DNA of 64,000 bases from Bifidobacterium simiarum (lineage in GTDB: Bacteria > Actinomycetota > Actinomycetes > Actinomycetales > Bifidobacteriaceae). Location of the stretch: positions 248,001 to 312,000 of the forward strand of contig NZ_PEBK01000001.1 of NCBI RefSeq assembly GCF_002802905.1, given 5' to 3'. The position numbers were made by a program, and so were the translations under genes. Within the stretch, counting starts at the first letter, position 1. Every line of letters begins with the position of its first letter. Below are positions 26,586 through 35,393 of this stretch, piece after piece. Below the pieces are notes generated by a model, which made no database searches, had not been told where the DNA came from, and was given only the letters and a program-made list of their open reading frames with translations.

Positions 26586-27008
26586 GTGGTTGAAACTACG
26601 AGAAAAGAGGCCGACATTTTCGGTTTCCATTCCGGAGACATCATCCAGGAATGGCTTTGGGACGATGATGTGGATGACACCATCCGCGAGGGCATCGAGT
26701 CAGTCACCGGCGAGGATCTGGTGGACGAGGACTACGATTCCGCGGTGGACGGCGTGATTCTGTGGTGGCGTGACGGTGACGATGAAGACGCACTGTCCGA
26801 CACGATCATGGATGCGGTGGACGTACTCAATGAGGGTGGCCCATTCTGGGTGCTGACCCCCAAGCCCGGTCGCAAGGGCGCCGCAAGCGCCAACACCGTG
26901 GAGAACGCCGCGAAGACGTCCGGCATGAATGCGGCGACCCCGCAGACGCTGAACGCCGACTGGAATGCGATCCGTCTGCGCGCATTCGGCAAGGGGCGCG
27001 AGCGCTAG
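26586..27008 (+). CDS. DUF3052 family protein
   Basis: A 140-residue acidic actinobacterial protein of the DUF3052 family. The conserved region reads FGFHSGDIIQEWLWDDDVDD, then GVILWWRDGDDE and a GGPFWVLTPKPGR segment before a variable tail. The GTG start at 26586 follows TATGCT by 8 bases with no ribosome-binding site, consistent with a leaderless transcript. The function is unknown. A hairpin at 27167 probably ends its transcript. Confidence 0.85.
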   Translation: MVETTRKEADIFGFHSGDIIQEWLWDDDVDDTIREGIESVTGEDLVDEDYDSAVDGVILWWRDGDDEDALSDTIMDAVDVLNEGGPFWVLTPKPGRKGAASANTVENAAKTSGMNAATPQTLNADWNAIRLRAFGKGRER

Positions 27009-27166
27009 ACTCACGACCGGCATCCGGAGGCTCATAACCGGTAGCCTGACCGGCATGACCGACAAGGGCATAACACCCATAGCCGGCGAATGGCATGTAT
27101 GGCCATTCACGGCATCGGTCCGATCCGGTCCGGAACCATGCGGTCCGATCCGTTCGGAACATCGAT

Positions 27167-27201
27167 CATGGCCCACACGTCACTGCGGCGTGTGGGCCAT
27201 G
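27167..27201 (+). terminator. Hairpin after the DUF3052 gene
   Basis: CATGGCCCACACG (27167-27179) and its exact complement (27189-27201) form a 13-bp stem with a 9-base loop. Between 27009 and here I see no gene, only short repeats of GGTCCGATCCGG type. Confidence 0.75.
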
Positions 27202-27307
27202 TGCTATCCGCCGTTGCAATGATTCGAGGACCGATTTTCCTTGCCGAAGGAATTAACGGTCGTGGGAACGCTGGATTTACCGGCCCGTTTGGGGATATGT
27301 TCGGAAG

Positions 27308-27331
27308 CAGAAATGCAACGTCGCATTTCTG
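27308..27331 (+). promoter_or_regulatory. Hairpin immediately before the cstA ribosome-binding site
   Basis: CAGAAATGC (27308-27316) and GCATTTCTG (27323-27331) form a perfect 9-bp stem with a 6-base loop. It ends only two bases before the TAGGAG of cstA. Such a position could control ribosome access or RNA stability; there is no direct evidence. Confidence 0.5.
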
Positions 27332-27345
27332 TTAGGAGAAGAGTC

Positions 27346-29751
27346 ATGGCTGTAGTGACCCATGGGGAAATTCCGAAGTATACCCCGGAAGAAGAATCTC
27401 GGATCATACGCAATTCCAAGGGCGTTCCCGTTGGCGTGAAGCCCGATACCAAATGGACCCCGAAACGCATCGTCATCTGGGGCCTGGTCACCCTGCTCGG
27501 CGTGATCGGATGGACGATGATCGCCATCGTGCGCGGCGAGGAAGTGAACACCATCTGGTTCGTCATCACCGCCGTGTGCACGTACGCGATCGCCTACCGC
27601 TTCTACGCGCTGTACATCCAGAACAAGATCATGCGGCCCGATGACCTCAACGCCACCCCGGCCGAGCGCATCAACAACGGCAAGGACTTCGATCCGACCA
27701 ACCGCGTGGTGCTCTACGGCCACCACTTCGCCGCCATCGCCGGCGCCGGCCCGCTGGTCGGCCCGATCCTCGCTGCCCAGATGGGCTACCTGCCCGGCAC
27801 GATCTGGATCATCGTCGGCGTGTGCCTCGCCGGCGCCGTGCAGGACATGCTCGTCCTGTTCTTCTCGATGCGCCGCGGCGGCCGCTCCCTCGGCCAGATG
27901 GCCAAGGACGAGATCGGTCATATCGGCGGCTCCGTCGCCACGATCATCGTGTTCGTCATGCTGATGATCGTGCTCGCCGTGCTTGCCATGATCTGCGTCA
28001 ACGCGCTCGCCGCCTCCCCATGGGGCGTGTTCTCCGTGGGCTGCACGATTCCGATCGCCATCTGCATGGGCCTGTGGCTGCGCTTCGTTCAGCCCGGCAA
28101 GATCACCGAGGTGTCCATCGTCGGCTTCGCGGTGCTGATCGGCGTGATCATCGCCGGACGCTGGGTCTCCGAATCCTCCTTCGGCCAGTTCCTGCACCTG
28201 AGCCCGACCGCACTGGTGATCTGCATGGTGATCTACGGCTTCTTCGCCGCCATCCTGCCGGTGTGGCTGCTGCTCACCCCGCGTGACTACCTGTCCACCT
28301 TCATGAAGGTCGGCACGATCTGCATCCTCGCCCTCGGCATCATCATCGTCCGCCCGATCGTCGAGATGCCCGCCGTCACCGCCTTCGCCAGCAACACCGA
28401 CGGTCCGGTGTTCGCCGGCGCCATCTTCCCGTTCCTGTTCATCACCATCGCCTGCGGCGCCCTGTCCGGTATGCACGCCATGGTCTCCTCCGGAACCAGC
28501 CCGAAGATGATCCAGAAGGAAAGCCAGGCCCGCATGATCGGCTACGCCGGCATGCTGATGGAGTCGTTCGTGGCCGTGATGGCCATCGTGGCTGCCATCT
28601 CCCTCAATCAGGGCATCTACTTCGGCATGAACACCTCCGAGGCCACCGCCGCCAAGCTGGCCGGCACCTCGATCACGCAGACCACCGAGTCCAAGGAGGA
28701 CATCATGGCCAAGGCCGTGACCAACCTCGGCGTGACCGACGTGCACGGCAACAAGATCCAGGCCCGCTGGGACTCCTGGGATGCCAACGGCAACGACAAG
28801 GTGTACACCGACGGCGACGCCTACCGTCAGCTGGCCGCCGACGTCGGCGAGCCTTCGGTGGTCTCCCGAACCGGTGGCGCGCCTACGCTGGCCGTGGGCA
28901 TGGCTCACATCCTGCACCAGATAGGCGGCGGACGGACCATGATGGGATTCTGGTATCACTTCGCCATCATGTTCGAGGCATTGTTCATCCTCTCCGCGGT
29001 CGATGCGGTGACCCGAGTCGCCCGATTCCAGCTGTCCGACGCGTTGGGCAACATCTGGCCCAAGTTCCGTGATCCGAGCTGGCGCGTGGGCGCCTGGCTG
29101 TGCACCGGCATCGTCGTCGCGGCATGGGGTTCGCTGCTGCTCATGGGCGTCACCGATCCTCGAGGCGGCATCCAGACGCTATACCCGCTATTCGGTATAG
29201 CCAACCAGCTGATCGCCGCCGTGGCGTTGCTGGTGGTCACCGTGATGGTGGTGCGCAAGGGCTATGTGAAGTACATGTGGATTCCGGTGATCCCGCTGGT
29301 CTTCGATACGGCCGTCACCTTCGTGGCGAGCTGGCAGAAGATCTTCTCCACCGATTCCGCGCTGGGCTACTGGCAGCAGTGGCGTGACGCCAACGCCAAG
29401 CTGGCCACGCTCACCGACCCCGCCGAGATCGCCATCGAGAAGGCCATCGTGCGCAACACCTTCATTCAGGGAACGCTGTCGATCGTGTTCCTGGTCACCG
29501 TGGCGTTCGTGATGGTGTGCGGCATCATCCGCATCGTCAAGACCATCCAGACCAAGGACTACGACCACACCAGCGAGGATCCGCGCGTGGAATCCAACTT
29601 CTTCGCGCCGACCACGATGATCCCCTCCAAGCTCGATTCCAAGCTGGTCAAGGAGTACGCCATCGTGGGAGACCCCGAGCTCATCCCCGGCCTCAAGAAG
29701 GAGGAGCGCGTGGAGCTCGAGCACGAGAAGGAGCAGGCCGCGGTCCACTGA
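27346..29751 (+). CDS. cstA: CstA family transporter (carbon starvation protein; peptide or pyruvate uptake)
   Basis: A large polytopic membrane protein of 801 residues with many hydrophobic segments. The CstA core is clear: GHHFAAIAGAGPLVGP, QDMLVLFFSMRRGGRSLGQ, SGTSPKMIQKE and a late GGIQTLYPLFGIANQLIAA. Characterised relatives (CstA, BtsT) import peptides or pyruvate. TAGGAGAAGAGTC precedes ATG 27346. The N-terminal ~45 residues are hydrophilic, and the C-terminus adds a long charged cytoplasmic tail. The small YbdD-like gene 295 bases downstream is its usual partner. Confidence 0.93.
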   Translation: MAVVTHGEIPKYTPEEESRIIRNSKGVPVGVKPDTKWTPKRIVIWGLVTLLGVIGWTMIAIVRGEEVNTIWFVITAVCTYAIAYRFYALYIQNKIMRPDDLNATPAERINNGKDFDPTNRVVLYGHHFAAIAGAGPLVGPILAAQMGYLPGTIWIIVGVCLAGAVQDMLVLFFSMRRGGRSLGQMAKDEIGHIGGSVATIIVFVMLMIVLAVLAMICVNALAASPWGVFSVGCTIPIAICMGLWLRFVQPGKITEVSIVGFAVLIGVIIAGRWVSESSFGQFLHLSPTALVICMVIYGFFAAILPVWLLLTPRDYLSTFMKVGTICILALGIIIVRPIVEMPAVTAFASNTDGPVFAGAIFPFLFITIACGALSGMHAMVSSGTSPKMIQKESQARMIGYAGMLMESFVAVMAIVAAISLNQGIYFGMNTSEATAAKLAGTSITQTTESKEDIMAKAVTNLGVTDVHGNKIQARWDSWDANGNDKVYTDGDAYRQLAADVGEPSVVSRTGGAPTLAVGMAHILHQIGGGRTMMGFWYHFAIMFEALFILSAVDAVTRVARFQLSDALGNIWPKFRDPSWRVGAWLCTGIVVAAWGSLLLMGVTDPRGGIQTLYPLFGIANQLIAAVALLVVTVMVVRKGYVKYMWIPVIPLVFDTAVTFVASWQKIFSTDSALGYWQQWRDANAKLATLTDPAEIAIEKAIVRNTFIQGTLSIVFLVTVAFVMVCGIIRIVKTIQTKDYDHTSEDPRVESNFFAPTTMIPSKLDSKLVKEYAIVGDPELIPGLKKEERVELEHEKEQAAVH

Positions 29752-29807
29752 CTCACAGTGCGCTGAGTCACCGTGCACTAAGTCACAGTGCACTGAGTCG
29801 CGGCGAT
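29748..29807. repeat. 15-bp tandem repeat at the end of cstA
   Basis: Four successive 15-base units of the type CTGAGTCACAGTGCA (starts 29748, 29763, 29778, 29793; the last is diverged) begin inside the cstA stop codon and run into the intergenic space. The rest of the gap to 30045 has an imperfect hairpin around ATCGGATGGCGATCCGAT (29807-29824) and no gene that I can support. Confidence 0.7.
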
Positions 29808-30045
29808 CGGATGGCGATCCGATGATTGCCGATCGGCAGGGGATTTCCGGCCGGTGATCGTGCGAACGATCGGCACCGGGCCGGCGGGGGAGGCATCCTC
29901 CGTCAGCCCGGTGCCTTCGTCGTGCGGACTCGAAGCCTCGTGGAGTCGCATAAGTCGCGTAATCGTATGGGCATGGGCTTGGTCGTATGGGCATGGATGG
30001 TGTCGGCGTGATATCCGGCATGACTGGAAGGAAGAGGTAGCGAAG

Positions 30046-30291
30046 ATGACGGCGATGGAGAAGACGCCCGGCATGCGGATGGGGCGTGTCCGGCACGCGG
30101 CCGAGGAGATCGGCGAGGCATGGGGCCGGTTCCGTGAGTTCTGGAGGGATCTGACCGGCGAGAACGCGTATGACCGGTATGTGGAGCGCCATCGGCGTCA
30201 GCATCCCGATCACGAACCGATGAGCGAACGGGAGTTCTGGCGCGCCCGCGACGACTTCCACGAAACCCACCAGTCCACCGGCTGCTGCTGA
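30046..30291 (+). CDS. YbdD/YjiX (DUF466) family small protein
   Basis: An 81-residue protein with the DUF466 pattern: WGRFREFWRDLTGENAYDRYVERH, then HPDHEPMSEREFWRAR and a cysteine-pair C-terminus GCC. In enterobacteria the homologues are encoded next to cstA and btsT and are thought to assist these transporters. The same pairing holds here. AAGGAAGAGG lies 9 bases before ATG 30046; ATG 30055 is also possible. Confidence 0.88.
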   Translation: MTAMEKTPGMRMGRVRHAAEEIGEAWGRFREFWRDLTGENAYDRYVERHRRQHPDHEPMSEREFWRARDDFHETHQSTGCC

Positions 30292-30676
30292 CTGGCCGTG
30301 AAACAACCGGAGTCGCCCGCTGCCGGTCTGGCTGATCGTCTGATTGGCTGGTTGGCGGGGCTGTCTGCATGCCGGGCTGGTTGGGGATCATGCTCCCGCC
30401 GGCGGGGCAGAGGTCCGTCCCCACGGGCTTTCGTTGTTATCCTGAACTGTCTGTCCAGAGATCGGGCGGTGCGGTGTCCGATCGTAGGCTGGGAGCCAGC
30501 TCGCTGGCTCCGGGGCCGAACGGCCTTGAGTGCGTCGGACGCCGTGTCTCCCGGCCGACCACTTCCTATGGTTGGACCGAAGCGTCTTGGAACACGGTGG
30601 GTACATTGTGGGCACGGAGATGCCGAAGCACGGCGAAAGTGGCTGGAGTCAGCGGAATTCCAACGAAAATGAAAAG
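30292..30676. other. Non-coding gap with fragments of repeats
   Basis: No open frame here has coding character. CATGCTCCCGCCGGC (30389-30403) is the exact complement of part of the 135-bp element (7591-7605), so it may be a relic of that repeat. GGAGCCAG/CTGGCTCC (30492-30511) is an 8-bp hairpin. Confidence 0.45.
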
Positions 30677-30750
30677 TGGGCAATAAGGGACTCGAACCCC
30701 TGACATCCACCGTGTAAAGGTGGCGCTCTAACCAACTGAGCTAATTGCCC
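30677..30750 (-). tRNA. tRNA-Val (anticodon UAC)
   Basis: On the minus strand the 74-base sequence folds as a full cloverleaf. The acceptor stem is GGGCAAT/ATTGCCC with discriminator A, the D arm holds AGCTCAGTTGGTTAGAGC, the anticodon stem CCACC/GGTGG encloses TTTACAC with anticodon TAC, and the T arm contains GGTTCGAGTCC. CCA is not encoded. A TTTT run follows the 3' end. Confidence 0.97.
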
Positions 30751-30924
30751 GACAAAACTCAAACATCATACCATGAGACCATGGCCGGTCAAGGGCGACC
30801 GTGTGCAAGTCTCGTGGCGTTTTGCTTTTGGCCGACGGAATCTGCCGCATTTGACCGAACGATCGCGTAAGGTGACTGTGTAGTTATCGGATTGGGTCCC
30901 TCGGCGGCCAAGGAGGTTGGTTCT

Positions 30925-32772
30925 ATGGCACAGCAGCCCGTTTCTGAGCGCGCAGGCGCTTCGCTTGCCCGCGCCGGCAAACGTAAGTGGGGATACGACG
31001 TGGCGCAGGTCGATTCGTTCCTCGAGCGGGCGCATCATCTGTATGAGGACGACGAGCCGAAAATGACCCAGGAGGACATTCAGAACGTCTCCTTCGCGTT
31101 GGAGAAGGATGGGTACGTCATCTCGCAGGTCGATGCGGCGCTGAACCGTCTGGAGAAGGCCGTGGTCGACAAGCAGACCCAATGGGACGTGAACGCCTTC
31201 GGCCGGGTGGCATGGAGGGCGGCCACCGAGCGGCTCGCGCACAGCCTGTATCCGCGTGCCGAGCGTCCGGTGAAGGAACGGTTCGCGGATGGGCAGGACA
31301 AGAAGCCTTCATACGATCGCAAGCAGGTGGATCGTCTGGTCGATCAGCTGGTGGGCAAGATCCGGCGCGATCTGGGGGAGAGCGACGGACAGCTCAGCGA
31401 CGCGCAGCGCAAGGCCGATGCCGAGCTGAGCTCCACGCAGGTCGCCAACATCATCTTCACGCAGCGCACCGGCAAGAAGGGCTATGCCGAACGGCAGGTC
31501 GACGCCTATCTCAATCGTGCGGTGCAGGTGCTGTCCCGTCTCGAATCATTCGCCAGACTGGAAGGCCCGCTGACGCAGGTCGCCGCCCACGCCGACGACG
31601 ATGACGTCGACGCGGAGTCGGCGTCCGCGACCTCGGCCGCCGGTATGGCAGTCGGCTCCTCCGAGGAATCCGTTGCGGAGCAGACCATGACTCCGCCGGC
31701 CGCGCCGAGTCGTTCGGCGGTGAATCCTTCGGTCGCGAGCGACGACGATCAGGCCGCGGGTTCCGGCCCGGACCCCGTCACTGTGCCGCCGGCCGCCCGA
31801 CGTCGTACCGTCTCCTCGCGTCATGACAAGTCCTTCTATGATCTGCGCAAGGCGGAGAGCGAGATCTTCAGCGGATCCTCGGCCTCCGCGGTGGCGGGCC
31901 CGGCCGCGGCGGTCAGCGGCTCGCTGGCGGGTCTGGTCAACGCGGCCTCCCCGCAGGAGAAGGCTTCCGCGGACGATGTACACGACGTGCAGTCCCAGTC
32001 CCGGTCTTCGGACCCGTCGTCGGCGTCCGCCCACGCCCAGTCCCAGCCGACCATGATCATCGAGACCACGCCGAAGGAATCCCATGCCGTGCCGGCTCCG
32101 CATCCGCAGGCCGTGGTCTCGGAACGGACCGCGGTCCCGGAGCAGCCCACGGCCACGGCGCAGTCTGTGGTCCCGTCGCAGACCGCGGTCCCGGAGCAAT
32201 CCGCCGCGGCGAAGCCGGAGATCTCGACTTCGATTCCGCGTTTCGCCCCCGCCCCCCGTTCCCCGAGGACGGACTCCGGCGCGCATCTGCCGCGTCACGC
32301 ACGGACCGCGTCCGAATCCGGCGGCGTCAACGACGTCGCCATCGACAGCTGGGCCGTGGATTTCGCCGAGTCGGCTCCGCGGCACGGCTCCCATGACGCC
32401 GCTTCGTCCAACCGCGCTTCGTCCAACCGCGCTTCGTCCGGCTATGCTTCGTCCGAGTCTCCCGCGCATGAGGAGGCCCGGCACGCCGGCGGTGCGAACG
32501 GCACCGCGAATCCGACGCCCCACACGGCCGAGACCCCGTCCTCACCTTCCGCACCGTCCTCGCATGCCGGATCGACCAACGGAGCCTCGGTGTTCGAGGC
32601 CAAGGACGAGGCCGACGATTACTTCGCCGCCCTGCTGGACACCAGCTCCATGCCGGCGGTGGACTTCCACATCCCCAATCTCACCTTCCCCTCGGCGGAT
32701 GATGATTTCAGCGCCGGTCTCGGCGAGCGCGGCAGACACGGCAAGCACGACAAGGACGATACCCAGGCATGA
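30925..32772 (+). CDS. Protein with repeated DivIVA-like motifs and a long disordered region
   Basis: A 615-residue protein not recognised beyond its motifs. Four DivIVA-type turns appear in the first 200 residues: GYDVAQVDSFL (23-33), GYVISQVDAAL (63-73, preceded by MTQEDIQNVSF as in DivIVA), SYDRKQVDRLV (129-139) and GYAERQVDAYL (187-197). Residues ~220-570 are Ala/Ser/Pro/Thr-rich and presumably disordered. They contain VPEQ/VPSQ repeats and an ASSNR repeat coded by 15-base units at 32401, 32416 and 32431. A more ordered C-terminus has DYFAALLDTSS and DFHIPNLTFP. AAGGAGG precedes ATG 30925. Its stop overlaps the dxr start (ATGA). A cell-pole or envelope role is inferred from DivIVA. Confidence 0.7.
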   Translation: MAQQPVSERAGASLARAGKRKWGYDVAQVDSFLERAHHLYEDDEPKMTQEDIQNVSFALEKDGYVISQVDAALNRLEKAVVDKQTQWDVNAFGRVAWRAATERLAHSLYPRAERPVKERFADGQDKKPSYDRKQVDRLVDQLVGKIRRDLGESDGQLSDAQRKADAELSSTQVANIIFTQRTGKKGYAERQVDAYLNRAVQVLSRLESFARLEGPLTQVAAHADDDDVDAESASATSAAGMAVGSSEESVAEQTMTPPAAPSRSAVNPSVASDDDQAAGSGPDPVTVPPAARRRTVSSRHDKSFYDLRKAESEIFSGSSASAVAGPAAAVSGSLAGLVNAASPQEKASADDVHDVQSQSRSSDPSSASAHAQSQPTMIIETTPKESHAVPAPHPQAVVSERTAVPEQPTATAQSVVPSQTAVPEQSAAAKPEISTSIPRFAPAPRSPRTDSGAHLPRHARTASESGGVNDVAIDSWAVDFAESAPRHGSHDAASSNRASSNRASSGYASSESPAHEEARHAGGANGTANPTPHTAETPSSPSAPSSHAGSTNGASVFEAKDEADDYFAALLDTSSMPAVDFHIPNLTFPSADDDFSAGLGERGRHGKHDKDDTQA

Positions 32773-34010
32773 TCAATAAGGGCATGATCGACAAGGACAT
32801 GAACGATATGAACGACGAGACGACGTGGCGGCGTACGGTCGTCATCCTCGGTTCCACCGGTTCCATCGGCACGCAGGGATTGGACGTGATCGCCCGTCAT
32901 CCCGAACGGTTCGAGGTCATCGGTCTCGCCGCGGGCGGCGCGCACGTCGAGCTGCTGGCCGAACAGGCCGTCAGGTTCCATGTGCGCAATGTCGCGGTGT
33001 TCCACGAGGAGGCCGCACAGCCGTTGCGGCAGGCCCTCGAGGCGGCCGGGGCGAAGGACGTCGAGGTCTCCTGCGGGGCGCGGTCCATCGACGACATGGC
33101 CGCCATGGGCGCCGATGTGGTGCTCAACGGCATCACCGGCTCCATCGGCCTGAATCCCTCCATCGCCGCATTGCATGCGGGATCCCAGCTGGCGCTGGCC
33201 AACAAGGAATCGGTGGTGGCCGGCGGTCACCTGCTGTTCGACGCCCAGGTGCGTCCCGGTCAGATCAACCCGGTCGATTCGGAGCATTCCGCCATCTGGC
33301 AGTCCCTGCGTTCGGGAACCCACGGCGAGGTCTCCCGTCTCGTGGTCACCGCGTCCGGCGGGCCGTTCCGCGGCCGCACCCGTGCCGAACTGACCGACGT
33401 CACGCCTGAGCAGGCCCTGCACCATCCCACGTGGAACATGGGCCCGGTGGTGACGATCAACTCGTCCACGCTGATGAACAAGGGTCTTGAGGTCATCGAG
33501 GCCAGCCGGCTGTTCGACATCGAACCGGCCCGCATCGCCGTCACCGTGCACCCCCAGTCCATCGTGCATTCGATGGTCGAATTCCGCGACGGCGCCACCA
33601 TTGCACAGGCCTCGCCGCCGGACATGCGCCTGCCGATCGCGCTGGGACTGTCCGCCCCCGACCGTCTGCCGAACGTAGCTGCGGCATGCGATTGGACGAA
33701 GGCCGCGCAATGGACGTTCGAGCCGCTGGACGACGAGGCGTTCCCCGCGGTGTCGCTGGCCCGGCACTGCCTGACCGCCTCCGAGAAGCATACCGCCGTG
33801 CTCAACGCCGCCAACGAGCAGGCCGTGCACGCCTTCCTCGAACGTCGCCTGCCGTATCTGGGCATCGTCGACACCGTTCGCGCGGTACTCGACGAGATGG
33901 ACGCCGACTTCCGGTCGGCGCCGCTCTTCGAGTCCGTGGAGGAAATGAATCAAGTCGAGCGAACCGCCCGTCGTCTCGCCGACGATCTGATAGACAACAA
34001 CCGTGACTGA
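32769..34010 (+). CDS. dxr: 1-Deoxy-D-xylulose 5-phosphate reductoisomerase
   Basis: Makes 2-C-methylerythritol 4-phosphate from DXP with NADPH, the committed step of the MEP isoprenoid pathway. The 413 residues include the NADPH-binding [14 protein letters not shown], the metal and substrate motifs [34 protein letters not shown] and [15 protein letters not shown]. The start overlaps the upstream stop, and several Met codons (32769, 32784, 32799, 32808) make the exact start uncertain; the core begins near [10 protein letters not shown]. It is translationally linked to ispG, which starts inside its last codons. Confidence 0.95.
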   Translation: MINKGMIDKDMNDMNDETTWRRTVVILGSTGSIGTQGLDVIARHPERFEVIGLAAGGAHVELLAEQAVRFHVRNVAVFHEEAAQPLRQALEAAGAKDVEVSCGARSIDDMAAMGADVVLNGITGSIGLNPSIAALHAGSQLALANKESVVAGGHLLFDAQVRPGQINPVDSEHSAIWQSLRSGTHGEVSRLVVTASGGPFRGRTRAELTDVTPEQALHHPTWNMGPVVTINSSTLMNKGLEVIEASRLFDIEPARIAVTVHPQSIVHSMVEFRDGATIAQASPPDMRLPIALGLSAPDRLPNVAAACDWTKAAQWTFEPLDDEAFPAVSLARHCLTASEKHTAVLNAANEQAVHAFLERRLPYLGIVDTVRAVLDEMDADFRSAPLFESVEEMNQVERTARRLADDLIDNNRD

Positions 34011-35295
34011 AATCGTGACTGATCAGACCAACACCGCCATGCACGCATCCACCACCATGCCCGCCGAACCGTCGGACGCCACGTCCGGCGGGGATCGGGC
34101 CTTCCGCAAGACCGGTCAGGCCGCCATCAGCGAATCGCCGCTGCATCCGCGACGCAAATCACGCCGCATCATGGTCGGCCCGGTGCCGGTGGGCGGCGGG
34201 GCGCCGATCTCGGTGCAGTCCATGACCAACACGCTCACCGCCGACGTGGGCGCCACGCTGCGTCAGATCGGCGAACTCGCGCAGGCCGGCTGCGACATCG
34301 TCCGCGTGGCCGTGCCCAGTCAGGACGACGCCGACGCGCTGCCGCAGATCGTCGCCAAGTCGCCGCTGCCGGTGATCGCCGACATCCACTTCCAGAGCAA
34401 GTACGTGTTCCAGGCCATCGACGCCGGCTGTGCGGCCGTGCGCGTCAACCCCGGCAACATCCGCAAGTTCGACGAGGTCGGCCCGTCCATCTGCAAGGCG
34501 GCCACCGATGCCGGCATCTCCCTGCGCATCGGCGTCAACGCCGGTTCGCTCGACAAGCAGCTGTACGCCAAGTACGGCGGGCCCACCCCCGAGGCGCTGG
34601 TCGCTTCGGCGCTCAAGGAGGCCCGCATGTTCGAGGACGTCGGCTTCCACGACTTCAAGATCTCGGTGAAGCACCACGACGTCATCACCATGGTGCAGAC
34701 CTACCGTCTGCTCGCCTCGAAGGGCGACTGGCCACTGCACCTCGGCGTCACCGAGGCCGGCCCCGCATGGCAGGGCACGATCAAGTCGTGTCTGGCGTTC
34801 GGCGCGCTGCTGGCCGAGGGCATCGGCGACACGATCCGCGTTTCGCTCTCCGCCCCTCCCGTCGAAGAGGTGAAGGTCGGGTGCAAGCTGCTCGAATACA
34901 TGGGGCTGCGTCCCCGCAAGTTCGACATCATCTCCTGCCCCAGCTGCGGCCGTGCGCAGGTCGATGTGATCCAGCTCGCCTCCGCGGTCACCGAAGGCCT
35001 CAAGGACGTGACGGCGCCGATCCGCGTGGCCGTGATGGGCTGCATCGTCAACGGCCCCGGCGAGGCGCGTGAAGCCGATCTCGGCGTGGCCTCCGGCAAC
35101 GGCAAGGGCCAGATCTTCATCAAGGGCAAGGTCATCGAAACCGTCCCCGAGGATCGGATCGTCGATACGCTGCTCAACAAGGCGCTGGAGATTGCCGACC
35201 AGATGAAGGCCGACGCCGAACGCGAAGGCACCACGCTCGAGGGCACGTCCCCGGTGGTCGTGCCGATCCAGTCGCCGGGCACGCATCGCCGGTAA
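34003..35295 (+). CDS. ispG: 4-Hydroxy-3-methylbut-2-en-1-yl diphosphate synthase
   Basis: Iron-sulfur enzyme making HMBPP from MEcPP, the penultimate MEP-pathway step. The 430 residues include [16 protein letters not shown], the TIM-barrel motif [12 protein letters not shown] and the 4Fe-4S cysteines in SCPSCGRAQ and [11 protein letters not shown]. The GTG at 34003 overlaps dxr by eight bases; an extra ~50 residues precede the conserved [20 protein letters not shown] core, so a later start is possible. Three copies of CGGTAACRC (35290-35316) begin at its stop. Confidence 0.94.
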   Translation: MTEIVTDQTNTAMHASTTMPAEPSDATSGGDRAFRKTGQAAISESPLHPRRKSRRIMVGPVPVGGGAPISVQSMTNTLTADVGATLRQIGELAQAGCDIVRVAVPSQDDADALPQIVAKSPLPVIADIHFQSKYVFQAIDAGCAAVRVNPGNIRKFDEVGPSICKAATDAGISLRIGVNAGSLDKQLYAKYGGPTPEALVASALKEARMFEDVGFHDFKISVKHHDVITMVQTYRLLASKGDWPLHLGVTEAGPAWQGTIKSCLAFGALLAEGIGDTIRVSLSAPPVEEVKVGCKLLEYMGLRPRKFDIISCPSCGRAQVDVIQLASAVTEGLKDVTAPIRVAVMGCIVNGPGEAREADLGVASGNGKGQIFIKGKVIETVPEDRIVDTLLNKALEIADQMKADAEREGTTLEGTSPVVVPIQSPGTHRR

Positions 35296-35393
35296 CACCG
35301 GTAACGCCGGTAACGCCGTTCGGTCGCGCGGGCTGTGCCGATCCGGGACCGGCACCGTTCCCGTCCGCGACACCGTGATATAGAATGGCGTGC

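Noticed and set aside
29826-30011. Small open frames between cstA and the YbdD-like gene
   Set aside because: No ribosome-binding site, Trp/Gly/Arg-rich chance composition and overlap with repeat-like sequence.
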